Assembly: GCA_051868045.1 (NCBI GenBank)
Contig: JBJDZN010000038.1
Location: 1 to 32,661, forward strand
DNA: 32,661 bases
Reading direction: 5' to 3'
Source of the DNA: CAKSQF01 sp051868045
Lineage (GTDB): Bacteria; Bacillota; Clostridia; Oscillospirales; CAG-272
Both the position numbers and the translations under genes were made by a program. Shown one piece after another: positions 17,127 to 28,377 of the stretch. The notes below the pieces were generated by a model that ran no database searches, had not been told where the DNA came from, and saw only the letters and a program-made list of their open reading frames with translations. The stretch's first letter is position 1; the number at the start of each line of letters is the position of its first letter.

Positions 17127-18073
17127 ATTATATCCCCGATCCTGCCGAAATCGGCAGAAGAATCGACCAATTTGTGGCGGAGCGGTGCGAATGTACCCGC
17201 TCCGCCGCACAAAAATTATTGGAAAACGGCTGTGTACAAGTTCGCGGCGTGGCGGTCGGGAAGAACTATAAGCTCCGTGCGGGAGATACCGTTGAGGTGG
17301 AGATTCCCGAACCCGCACCCGGCACGGTGGAACCGCAAAACATTCCCCTGGACATCGTCTATGAGGATGCCGATCTGCTGGTGGTCAATAAGCCTAAGGG
17401 AATGGTGGTGCATCCCGCTCCCGGCAATCCCGATGGGACGCTGGTCAACGCTCTGCTCTGGCACTGCGGAGATTCGCTGTCGGGCATCGGCGGGGTGATC
17501 CGTCCGGGCATCGTCCACCGCATTGATAAGGATACCAGCGGACTGCTGATCGTGGCAAAAAACGATGCCGCCCATCTGGGACTCGCCGAGCAGATTTCCA
17601 CCCACAGCTTTCTTCGCTCCTATCAGGCGGTGATAGTGGGTAAAATGCGGGAGGATCATGGCGACATCGACGCTCCCATCGGTCGGCATCCCACCGATCG
17701 GAAAAAGATGGCAATCGTGTCGGACGGCAGAAACGCCCTGACTCATTGGCGGGTGATCCGGGAATATGCCTCAAATCGGGAAAATCCCGGTTTTTCCCAT
17801 CTGAATCTGGTGCTGGAGACCGGGCGGACCCATCAGATCAGGGTTCATCTGTCGTCGATGGGGCATCCCGTCCTCTGTGATCCTCTGTATGGCGGCGGAA
17901 AGACTTTGTTTGAAAAACAGGTGGATAAAATCGTCTGCGGACAGTGCCTTCACGCCAAGACCATCGGATTTGTCCATCCCATCACGGGACAGCAGATGTC
18001 CTTTGACAGCGAACTGCCCGACTATTTCAAAACCGTTCTGGACAGACTTGACAGATTGGAAGGGAAAAACTGA
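17123..18073 (+). CDS. rluD: RluA/RluD family 23S rRNA pseudouridine synthase
   Basis: A 316-residue enzyme with an N-terminal S4 domain (about 10-75: GRRIDQFVAERC, SAAQKLLENGCVQVRG, KLRAGDTVEV) and a pseudouridine synthase domain. The catalytic motif HRIDKDTSGLLIVAK is at residues 132-146, with Asp135 as nucleophile. VVNKPKGMVVHP and GRTHQIRVHLSSMGHPVLCDPLYG are also seen. The lspA-rluD order is a common Firmicute pair (ylyA/ylyB region in Bacillus). The start overlaps the lspA stop (ATGA), so translation is probably coupled. The exact target uridine cannot be told from sequence alone, hence the symbol is by nearest relatives. Confidence 0.93.
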   Translation: MNYIPDPAEIGRRIDQFVAERCECTRSAAQKLLENGCVQVRGVAVGKNYKLRAGDTVEVEIPEPAPGTVEPQNIPLDIVYEDADLLVVNKPKGMVVHPAPGNPDGTLVNALLWHCGDSLSGIGGVIRPGIVHRIDKDTSGLLIVAKNDAAHLGLAEQISTHSFLRSYQAVIVGKMREDHGDIDAPIGRHPTDRKKMAIVSDGRNALTHWRVIREYASNRENPGFSHLNLVLETGRTHQIRVHLSSMGHPVLCDPLYGGGKTLFEKQVDKIVCGQCLHAKTIGFVHPITGQQMSFDSELPDYFKTVLDRLDRLEGKN

Positions 18074-18075
18074 AA

Positions 18076-18885
18076 ATGAAGCTCTTCGATACCCATGCCC
18101 ATTATGACGACTCAAAATTTGACGTACTGGATCGGGATCAACTGCTGACCGACCTGTTTTCCGGCAATATCTGCGCCATCACCGGAGCGTCGGTCAACCT
18201 GACCACCGCATCCGCTCAGCTTGCCTTTGCCGATCGCTTTCCCGGATTCTATGCCGCCGTGGGCATTCATCCTGAAAATCTTTATGACGACGGGGACATG
18301 GACACTGTTTTGCCCCGGATTGAAGAAATGCTTTCTCACCCGAAGGTAGTTGCCATCGGCGAGATCGGGCTGGACTACTATTGGGAGCAGAATCCTCCAA
18401 GAGAGGTGCAGAAGGAATGGTTCCGTGCTCAGATGGAGCTGGCTGCACGGACCGGGTATCCCGTGATCATCCACGACAGGGAGGCACATGGGGATGTCTT
18501 CGACATTCTGCGAACCTATCCCACGGTCTGTGGAATCCTTCACTCCTGCTCCGCATCGGCGGAGATGGTGAAGGAACTGATCAAACGGGGCTGGTACCTC
18601 TCTTTCTCTGGGGTGATTACCTATAAAAATGCCACCAAAATCGCCGAGGTTGTGAAAATTGTCCCCGACGATCGGATTCTGGTGGAAACCGACTGTCCCT
18701 ATCTTTCCCCCGTTCCCATGCGGGGAAAGGTCAACCGTTCCGATTATGTGGAATACACGCTGAGACGGGCGGCGGAGATTCGCGGAGTCGATCCTGAGGA
18801 GCTTGCCCGGCAGACGGTGGAAAATGCAAAACGGATTTATCGGATTGACGGCGACGGAAATCCGATCAAAAACAAGATCAAGTAA
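18076..18885 (+). CDS. tatD: TatD family metal-dependent hydrolase
   Basis: A 269-residue TIM-barrel hydrolase. Metal ligands are visible in FDTHAHYD (His7, His9), the Glu of IGEIGLDYYW, the His residues in VIIHDREAHGD and ILHSCSAS, and the Asp in VETDCPYLSP. TatD enzymes act as DNA exonucleases/endonucleases in several species; the physiological substrate in Clostridia is unsettled. The start lies two bases after the rluD stop, with GGAAGGG upstream. The gene after it is a short radical SAM protein whose family is defined by adjacency to tatD. Confidence 0.95.
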   Translation: MKLFDTHAHYDDSKFDVLDRDQLLTDLFSGNICAITGASVNLTTASAQLAFADRFPGFYAAVGIHPENLYDDGDMDTVLPRIEEMLSHPKVVAIGEIGLDYYWEQNPPREVQKEWFRAQMELAARTGYPVIIHDREAHGDVFDILRTYPTVCGILHSCSASAEMVKELIKRGWYLSFSGVITYKNATKIAEVVKIVPDDRILVETDCPYLSPVPMRGKVNRSDYVEYTLRRAAEIRGVDPEELARQTVENAKRIYRIDGDGNPIKNKIK

Positions 18886-18897
18886 GAAGGGATCAAT

Positions 18898-19503
18898 ATG
18901 ACCATTACCTATGAAACCGGCAGCGGACTGTATGTCAATACGACCAATCGCTGTCCCAATGCCTGCGAGTTCTGCGTCCGCACCACTGCCGATAACTATT
19001 ACGGCGATCTGTGGCTGGAGCGGGAGCCGACCCGGGAGGAGATTCTGACTTCTATCCGGGAGCGGGATCTGACAAAGTATACCGAGATCGTCTTCTGCGG
19101 CTACGGGGAACCCTTTGAACGGATCGACGACATTCTCTGGGTCTGCCGTCAGTTGAAAAAATTTACCGATCTTCCCATTCGTATCAATACCAACGGTCTG
19201 GGCAACCGGATTGCCGGACGGGATGTGACTCCCGAACTGGAAGGACTGGTGGACGTGCTGTCCATCTCTCTGAATACCCCCGATCCCGTCGCTTATCAGA
19301 GGATTTGCCACAGTATCTACGGCGAACAGGCTCACGCCGATCTGATTGAGTTTGCACGCCTTGCGAGACGGGTTGTGCCGAAGGTGGTTCTGTCTGTGGT
19401 GGATACCACCATCAGCAAGGACGAAATCGAGCGTTGCCGCCGGATTGCCGAGGAAAACGGCGTTGAACTGAGGGTTCGGGAATTCATCCATACTGAAAAA
19501 TAA
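18898..19503 (+). CDS. TatD-associated radical SAM protein
   Basis: A 201-residue radical SAM enzyme. The 4Fe-4S cluster cysteines are Cys19, Cys23 and Cys26 in NRCPNACEFC. The glycine-rich SAM-binding stretch EIVFCGYGEPFER follows, then PIRINTNGLGNR and LSISLNTPDP. It is short for the superfamily and has no auxiliary cluster or SPASM domain. Proteins of this size next to tatD form a recognised family (TatD-linked radical SAM) of unknown substrate. AGAAGGGA lies six bases before the ATG, 12 bases after tatD, and the operon terminator follows. The Asn-Thr-Thr-Asn start of the cluster motif resembles 7-carboxy-7-deazaguanine synthase-like enzymes only loosely. Confidence 0.92.
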   Translation: MTITYETGSGLYVNTTNRCPNACEFCVRTTADNYYGDLWLEREPTREEILTSIRERDLTKYTEIVFCGYGEPFERIDDILWVCRQLKKFTDLPIRINTNGLGNRIAGRDVTPELEGLVDVLSISLNTPDPVAYQRICHSIYGEQAHADLIEFARLARRVVPKVVLSVVDTTISKDEIERCRRIAEENGVELRVREFIHTEK

Positions 19504-19509
19504 GAACCG

Positions 19510-19560
19510 AAAACCATCCGGGACGGTACACTTTGAGGTGCGCCATCCCGGATGGTTTTT
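19510..19560 (+). terminator. Terminator of the miaA-to-radical SAM operon
   Basis: AAAACCATCCGGGA (19510-19523) pairs with TCCCGGATGGTTTT (19546-19559), a 14-base perfect stem with T-run, just after the radical SAM stop. It is the first clear terminator since 8047. Confidence 0.92.
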
Positions 19561-19828
19561 GTGGGCGAAACCCGCTTTTTTATCTTTTTTCTTTTTCTTG
19601 CCGGTATCACGACGGTCACAATCCCGATTCCCGAGATTGCGGATCGCTGCGGTTTTTCCGCCGTCCGAACTTCAACCGGGCATTCCGTGGGATCAACGGA
19701 ATCTGTCCCCGAACGGTCGCAAAAGAGTCGGAAAAAGAAACGAGTTCCCACAAGTCGGAGCCTGTTTGTGATGCACCGGACTGTGGATGTGAACCGTTGG
19801 GCAGAGCAGTTTACCGAATGAAAACGGA
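19561..19828. other. Intergenic stretch with no supported gene
   Basis: About 270 bases between the operon terminator and the rpsT terminator. Open frames exist on both strands, the longest being 89 codons on plus from 19552. They start inside the terminator, lack ribosome sites and resemble no family I know. I see no RNA gene here. Confidence 0.5.
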
Positions 19829-19857
19829 AATCCCCCAAAGAAACTCTTTGGGGGATT
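19829..19857 (-). terminator. Terminator of rpsT
   Basis: AATCCCCCAAAG (19829-19840) and CTTTGGGGGATT (19846-19857) form a perfect 12-base stem with a five-base loop. On the minus strand it is followed by TTCCGTTTTC, an interrupted T-run. A second small hairpin, ATGCGG-caaa-CCGCAT (19862-19877), lies between it and the gene. Confidence 0.75.
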
Positions 19858-19918
19858 CTGAATGCGGCAAACCGCATATTCCGTTCAGATAGCTCTGCCG
19901 CATCTTTATAGCGGCGAC

Positions 19919-20185
19919 TCAGGCACCCAAACCGTTGAGCATCAGTGTGAACCGGCTCTTCTTTCTGGCAGCGGTGTTCTTGTGAATAACACCCTTGGCT
20001 GCAGCCTGATCTACCTTCTTAATGACTGCGGTGTAGAGAGCGGTGGCAGCTTCCTTGTTACCGGCGGTAACGGCAGCCTCGTACTTTCTGATGGCAGTCT
20101 TGTAAGCGGACTTGAACATCTGATTGCGCAGAGCCTTGTCGGCGGACAGGCGAACGCGCTTCTTTGCAGACTTAATATTCGGCAA
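19919..20185 (-). CDS. rpsT: 30S ribosomal protein S20, UUG start
   Basis: An 88-residue protein, the usual S20 length. It is very basic and Ala-rich, with family motifs PNIKSAKKRV at the N-terminus, KSAYKTAIRKYEAAV in the middle and KGVIHKNTAARKKSRF near the end. S20 binds the 5' domain of 16S rRNA early in 30S assembly. The start is TTG at 20185, eight bases after a perfect AGGAGG. A longer reading from an ATG at 20257 would put the ribosome site inside the gene. The Escherichia coli rpsT also starts at UUG, where it is linked to S20 autoregulation. The gene is transcribed away from rpoB. Confidence 0.97.
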   Translation of the reverse strand: MPNIKSAKKRVRLSADKALRNQMFKSAYKTAIRKYEAAVTAGNKEAATALYTAVIKKVDQAAAKGVIHKNTAARKKSRFTLMLNGLGA

Positions 20186-20228
20186 TGTGTACACCTCCTT
20201 ACATGGCGATCCTGTTTCATACCCTAAT

Positions 20229-20257
20229 ATCATACCATATCTTTTCAAAAATTGCAA
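20229..20257 (-). promoter_or_regulatory. Promoter of rpsT
   Basis: On the minus strand TTGCAA (20257-20252) and TATGAT (20234-20229) are 17 bases apart, with the start codon about 36 bases downstream of the expected transcript start. Confidence 0.75.
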
Positions 20258-20332
20258 TACCTTTTTCGAATTTTTTTAAAAAAATTTTCAGAACTTTTTT
20301 ATAAAATTTTGTATTCTTTTTTCGAAAAACTC

Positions 20333-20361
20333 TTGACAAACCGAATTCGGTGTGGTATAAT
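20333..20361 (+). promoter_or_regulatory. Strong promoter of rpoBC
   Basis: A perfect TTGACA at 20333-20338 and a perfect TATAAT at 20356-20361 have the ideal 17-base spacing, preceded by an A/T-rich UP-like region (20262-20330). The leader to the rpoB start is about 270 bases. Confidence 0.92.
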
Positions 20362-20389
20362 AAATACCGCATAAAATCGGTTGGAATGC

Positions 20390-20428
20390 CAAAAAATACG
20401 AGAATCTTCGGACTTCTCGCTGTTTTTG
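20390..20428 (+). promoter_or_regulatory. Terminator-like hairpin in the rpoB leader (possible attenuator)
   Basis: CGAGAATC-TTCG-GA(c)TTCTCG (20399-20419) folds into a stem with a UUCG loop and one bulged C, followed by CTGTTTTT. The flanks CAAAAA (20390-20395) and TTTTTG (20423-20428) extend the stem with three mismatches. It starts about 20 bases after the predicted transcript start, so it could stop or pause early rpoB transcripts. Confidence 0.55.
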
Positions 20429-20447
20429 CGGTAAACTCCCGCCAATT

Positions 20448-20476
20448 TTGAGCAAAAAGTCAGAATTTCATATATT
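20448..20476 (+). promoter_or_regulatory. Possible second promoter of rpoBC
   Basis: TTGAGC at 20448-20453 and TATATT at 20471-20476 are 17 bases apart. It lies just after the leader hairpin and would give a transcript that avoids it. TTGATC is repeated at 20477-20482 and 20497-20502, around the expected start site. This is weaker than the main promoter and tentative. Confidence 0.4.
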
Positions 20477-20637
20477 TTGATCATACCGTGATTTGGTTGA
20501 TCTTGCACTCGCCGCAGGGCGTCCCGGCTTAAGATTCGGCTTTAACCAGAATGCCGCAGGGGTAGGGAAGGGGATGCGAAGAGGGCAAAAGGCTCAAATC
20601 AGGTATGATCTATTTGTTTTGAAACGGAGGATTGTTT
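20477..20637 (+). other. Remaining rpoB leader, no known element recognised
   Basis: This stretch carries GCCGCAGGG twice (20511-20519 and 20553-20561), a small CGCC-GCAG-GGCG hairpin (20510-20521) and a purine-rich part before the ribosome site. I cannot match it to a known riboswitch or ribosomal-protein leader and see no gene in it. Confidence 0.45.
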
Positions 20638-23600
20638 ATGATCAAACCCGTGAAGCTGGGAAAAACCACCCGAATGAGCTTCCAGCAGATCGACGACATC
20701 CTGGAGATGCCCGATCTTCTTGAGGTTCAGAAGAAATCCTATCAGTGGTTTCTGGACGAAGGACTTCGTGAGGTTCTCAAGGACGTATCGCCGATCGTCG
20801 ATTATTCCGGCAATATTTCCATTGAGTTTCTTGACTACACGCTGGACGATACCCCTAAGTACCCTGAGGAAGAGTGCAAGGACCGTGATGTCAACTATGA
20901 AGCCCCCCTTCATGTAAAGGTTCGCCTTTACAACAAGAATACCGAGGAGGTCATCGTCAAGGACATCTATGTGGGCAACTTCCCCTTGATGACCGATAAC
21001 GGTACCTTTATCATCAACGGCGCAGAACGTGTTATCGTCTCTCAGATCGTTCGTTCCCCCGGAATGTACTATGATTGTGCCATTGACAAATCCGGCAAGA
21101 AGATTTATACCTCAACCGTCATTCCTTACCGTGGCGCATGGCTGGAATACGAGACCGATGCCAATGAGGTGTTCGGCGTCCGTATCGACAAGAACCGCAA
21201 AATTCCCGTCACCGTGCTGATCCGTGCGCTGGGCGTTTCCACTGACCGCGAGATCCGTGAACTGTTCGGCGAAGACATCAAGATCACCGCTACCCTGGAA
21301 AAGGATGGCATGGAGTCTGAGGCTCAGAAAAACAACACTTCCCCCGAAGAGGAAGCCCTCAAGGAGATCTATCGCAAGCTCCGTCCCGGCGAACCTCCTC
21401 TGGTAGAGTCTGCTCAGGTTCTGATCAACAATATGTTCTTCGATCCCAAGCGGTACGATCTGGCACCTGTCGGACGTTATAAGTTCAATAAGAAGGTCAG
21501 CCTGTTCGGCAGAATCAACGACCGTGTGCTGGCAAGACCGGTTATCAGCCCCATCACCGGCGAGTTCCTGTATGATGAGGGCACCTATGTAACCTCCGCT
21601 ATTGCCGAGGAGATCGACCGTGCCGGCGTCAACGAAGTTTACCTGCGTCTGGATGACGGTAGCGAACTGAAGGTGTTCTCCAACGGCTCGGTTTATCCGA
21701 AGGCGGTACTGGGCTATGATCTGACCGAGATCGGCATCAAGGAGAAGGTAGACCTGAGAGTCCTTACCGAAATCGTTGAAGAGGTTGGTACCGAGGATAA
21801 GGAAGCCCTACTGAACAGATGCCGTGACAGAATTGACGAACTGTCCCCCAAGCACATCACCAAGTCGGATATTTTCGCCTCCATCAACTATCTGATCTGC
21901 CTGTCCCATGACTGCGGCAACGTGGATGATATCGACCATCTGGGTAACCGCCGTCTGCGCAGCGTAGGCGAACTTCTCCAGAACCAGCTTCGTATTGGCT
22001 TTACCCGTATGGATAAGGTCGTCAAGGAGCGTATGACCGTTCAGGACAGCGACTCCCTGACTCCCGATAATCTGATCAATATCCGTCCCATTACCACGGC
22101 AATCCGTGATTTCTTCGGATCTTCTCCGCTTTCCCAGTTCATGGACCAGAACAACCCGTTGGCAGAACTGACCCATAAACGCCGTCTGTCTGCGCTGGGT
22201 CCCGGCGGTCTGTCCCGTGACCGTGCTTCCTTCGAGGTTCGAGACGTACATTACACCCATTACGGTCGTATGTGTCCTATCGAGACCCCTGAGGGACCGA
22301 ACATCGGTCTGATTTCCTACCTTGCATCCTATGCAAGGATCAATGAGTACGGCTTTATCGAAGCCCCCTTCCGGAAGATCAATAAGGAGACCGGTCAGGT
22401 TACCGACGAGGTCGTTTATATGACCGCCGATGTGGAGGACAACTATGTTGTCGCTCAGGCGAACGAGCCTTTGGATGAGAATAACCGGTTTGTCAACCGT
22501 AAGGTTGCCTCCCGTCACCGCAGTGAGATTCACGAGGTTGACGCAGAGAAAGCGGACTATATGGACGTTTCTCCCCGTATGGTTGTCTCGGTTGCCACCT
22601 CCTTCATTCCCTTCCTTGACCACGACGATAATGCCCGTGCGCTGATGGGCTCCAACATGCAGAAGCAGGCAGTCCCCCTGATGGTCAACGAAGCTCCTAT
22701 CGTGGCTACCGGTATCGAGCATAAGGCGGCAGTCGACTCCGGTGTTGTCACCATTGCCAAGAACTCCGGTGTTGCAGAGAGAGTCACCGCCGATGAGATC
22801 GTCATCAAGACCGAGGACGGTAAGAAGGACACCTACCACCTTCTGAAGTTCAAGCGTTCCAACCAGGGAACCTGTATCAATCAGCGACCCATCGTCAGTG
22901 AGGGCGAGATTGTCCAGAAGGGCGATGTCATCGCCGACGGTCCTGCTACCGATCACGGCGAAATCGCACTGGGTAAGAACCCGCTGATCGGCTTTATGAC
23001 CTGGGAAGGTTATAACTACGAGGATGCGGTCCTTCTGAACGAGAGACTGGTCCGTGACGATGTTTATACTTCCATTCATATTGAGGAATATTCCCACGAA
23101 GCAAGAGACACCAAACTGGGACCGGAGGAAATCACCCGTGAGATTCCCAACGTAGGTGAGGATGCCAAGAAGGATCTGGATGCCGACGGTATCGTTCGTA
23201 AGGGTACCGAGGTTCGTGCCGGTGATATTCTGGTTGGTAAGGTAACTCCCAAGGGTGAAACCGAGCTGACTGCCGAGGAGAGACTGCTTCGTGCCATCTT
23301 CGGCGAAAAGGCAAGAGAGGTTCGTGATACCTCCCTGCGTCTGCCTCACGGTGAGTCGGGTATCGTTGTGGACATCAAGATCTTCTCCCGTGAAAACGGA
23401 GATACCGATCTGGCTCCCGGCGTCAATAAAGTGGTCCGTGTCTATATCGCCCAGAAGAGAAAGATCTCTGTCGGCGATAAGATGGCAGGTCGTCACGGTA
23501 ATAAGGGTGTCGTTTCGAGAATTCTTCCTCCCGAAGATATGCCCTTCCTTCCTGACGGAACGCCGCTTGACATCGTGCTGAACCCCATGGGTGTGCCTTC

Positions 23601-24564
23601 CCGAATGAATATCGGACAGGTGCTGGAGGTTCATCTGGGTATTGCGGCAAAGAGACTGGGCTTTAAGGTTATGACCCCTGTCTTTGACGGCGCAACCTAT
23701 GAGGACATTATGGAACTGCAGAAACAGGCAGGACTCTACCGTGATGTTCTTCCCACTGACCGCATCACTCCCGCTAAGGAATACTATGTGATTGATACCG
23801 ATCCCGAAACCGGAAAATCCAAGGTCGATCCCAAGACCGGACTGCCGGTATATATTCCCTTCGACATTTCTGATAAGAGCGAAGAAGAGCTTGCGCAGAT
23901 GATCGAGGACCGTCAGCTGAAGATCTGCGACGGTAAATCGGTTCTGTACGACGGCAGAACGGGTAAGCGTTTTGATAACCCCGTCACTGTCGGTATCATG
24001 TACTATCTGAAGCTTCACCATCTGGTTGACGATAAGATTCACGCCCGTTCCACCGGTCCTTACTCGCTGGTTACCCAGCAGCCTCTGGGCGGTAAGGCGC
24101 AGTTCGGCGGACAGCGTTTCGGAGAGATGGAGGTCTGGGCACTGGAGGCATACGGTGCAGCTTATACCCTTCAGGAGATCCTGACTGTCAAGTCGGACGA
24201 TGTCACCGGTCGTGTGAACACCTACGAAGCCATCGTCAGAGGACAGAACGTCCCCACTCCCGGTGTACCTGCATCCTTCAAGGTGCTGGTTAAGGAACTG
24301 CAGTCCCTCTGTCTGGACGTGCGTGTGCTGGATAAGGACGGCAAGGAAATCGACATCTCCGTCATCGGCATGGAGGATGAGCTGGCAAGCACCATTCCTG
24401 CCGAGGAAGTCGGTGAGACCGTTGCTACTGAGGATATGTTCGACCACACCTATTCGGGTGAGGAACTGAATGCACCCATAACCGATGATGACGGCAACGA
24501 TCTGATTGCAGATGACGATGATCTGTCTGATGATGACGGCATCGGCGATGACGACTTCGAATAA
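20638..24564 (+). CDS. rpoB: RNA polymerase beta subunit
   Basis: A 1308-residue catalytic subunit. The rifampicin pocket is intact and of sensitive type (LSQFMDQNNPLAELTHKRR followed by LSALGPGG, with the Asp, His and Ser positions unchanged). Other core motifs are GMYYDCAIDKSGKK, CPIETPEGPNIGL, GKVTPKGETELTAEE, KISVGDKMAGRHGNKGVVSRI and GGKAQFGGQRFGEMEVWALEAYGAA. The protein is about 100 residues longer than the Bacillus subunit, in part through a C-terminal tail of about 30 residues made mostly of Asp. ATG 20638 is chosen because CGGAGG (20625-20630) is seven bases upstream; a TTG at 20632 is too close. Codon choice leans to CGT for Arg and GGT for Gly, unlike the CGG-rich neighbours, as expected for high expression. 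rplJ/rplL are not upstream. Confidence 0.98.
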   Translation: MIKPVKLGKTTRMSFQQIDDILEMPDLLEVQKKSYQWFLDEGLREVLKDVSPIVDYSGNISIEFLDYTLDDTPKYPEEECKDRDVNYEAPLHVKVRLYNKNTEEVIVKDIYVGNFPLMTDNGTFIINGAERVIVSQIVRSPGMYYDCAIDKSGKKIYTSTVIPYRGAWLEYETDANEVFGVRIDKNRKIPVTVLIRALGVSTDREIRELFGEDIKITATLEKDGMESEAQKNNTSPEEEALKEIYRKLRPGEPPLVESAQVLINNMFFDPKRYDLAPVGRYKFNKKVSLFGRINDRVLARPVISPITGEFLYDEGTYVTSAIAEEIDRAGVNEVYLRLDDGSELKVFSNGSVYPKAVLGYDLTEIGIKEKVDLRVLTEIVEEVGTEDKEALLNRCRDRIDELSPKHITKSDIFASINYLICLSHDCGNVDDIDHLGNRRLRSVGELLQNQLRIGFTRMDKVVKERMTVQDSDSLTPDNLINIRPITTAIRDFFGSSPLSQFMDQNNPLAELTHKRRLSALGPGGLSRDRASFEVRDVHYTHYGRMCPIETPEGPNIGLISYLASYARINEYGFIEAPFRKINKETGQVTDEVVYMTADVEDNYVVAQANEPLDENNRFVNRKVASRHRSEIHEVDAEKADYMDVSPRMVVSVATSFIPFLDHDDNARALMGSNMQKQAVPLMVNEAPIVATGIEHKAAVDSGVVTIAKNSGVAERVTADEIVIKTEDGKKDTYHLLKFKRSNQGTCINQRPIVSEGEIVQKGDVIADGPATDHGEIALGKNPLIGFMTWEGYNYEDAVLLNERLVRDDVYTSIHIEEYSHEARDTKLGPEEITREIPNVGEDAKKDLDADGIVRKGTEVRAGDILVGKVTPKGETELTAEERLLRAIFGEKAREVRDTSLRLPHGESGIVVDIKIFSRENGDTDLAPGVNKVVRVYIAQKRKISVGDKMAGRHGNKGVVSRILPPEDMPFLPDGTPLDIVLNPMGVPSRMNIGQVLEVHLGIAAKRLGFKVMTPVFDGATYEDIMELQKQAGLYRDVLPTDRITPAKEYYVIDTDPETGKSKVDPKTGLPVYIPFDISDKSEEELAQMIEDRQLKICDGKSVLYDGRTGKRFDNPVTVGIMYYLKLHHLVDDKIHARSTGPYSLVTQQPLGGKAQFGGQRFGEMEVWALEAYGAAYTLQEILTVKSDDVTGRVNTYEAIVRGQNVPTPGVPASFKVLVKELQSLCLDVRVLDKDGKEIDISVIGMEDELASTIPAEEVGETVATEDMFDHTYSGEELNAPITDDDGNDLIADDDDLSDDDGIGDDDFE

Positions 24565-24587
24565 TAGTCAGAAAGGAGAGTTTGCAT

Positions 24588-28274
<3,687 letters not shown>

Positions 28275-28330
28275 ACCCATAACCGGGACCGTTGCAAGTC
28301 ATCTTGCAACGGTCCCGGTTCAGCATGGGT
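28275..28330 (+). terminator. Large hairpin after rpoC
   Basis: AACCGGGACCGTTGCAAG (28281-28298) pairs perfectly with 28303-28320 over 18 bases around a TCAT loop. ACCCAT/ATGGGT (28275-28280 and 28325-28330) extend the stem. No T-run follows on plus, so it may act as a terminator with weak tail or as an RNA-stabilising or processing stem. Confidence 0.6.
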
Positions 28331-28340
28331 GAATAAATGT

Positions 28341-28368
28341 AAAAAGGACAGACACCTTTCGGTGTCCG
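28341..28368 (-). terminator. Terminator of the response regulator gene
   Basis: On the minus strand GGACACC-gaaa-GGTGTCT is followed by GTCCTTTTT, a compact GNRA-loop terminator ten bases after the regulator stop codon. Confidence 0.85.
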
Positions 28369-28377
28369 CCATTTTCC

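Noticed and set aside
19552..19821. 89-codon plus-strand frame with a hydrophobic start
   Set aside because: Its ATG lies within the operon terminator stem and lacks a ribosome site. It could be a remnant, but I cannot support a gene.
19332..19877. 181-codon minus-strand frame ending inside the radical SAM gene
   Set aside because: Half of it is antisense to a confident gene and it crosses two terminators; no ribosome site or family.
20493..20723. Small open frame in the rpoB leader as a leader peptide
   Set aside because: It needs a non-ATG start without a ribosome site and runs into rpoB in another frame.
21808..24447. Very long open frame on the minus strand across rpoB (and a similar one, 24450-28280, across rpoC)
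   Set aside because: They are antisense shadows created by the biased codon use of highly expressed genes. They have no ribosome site or family resemblance, and the plus-strand genes are certain.
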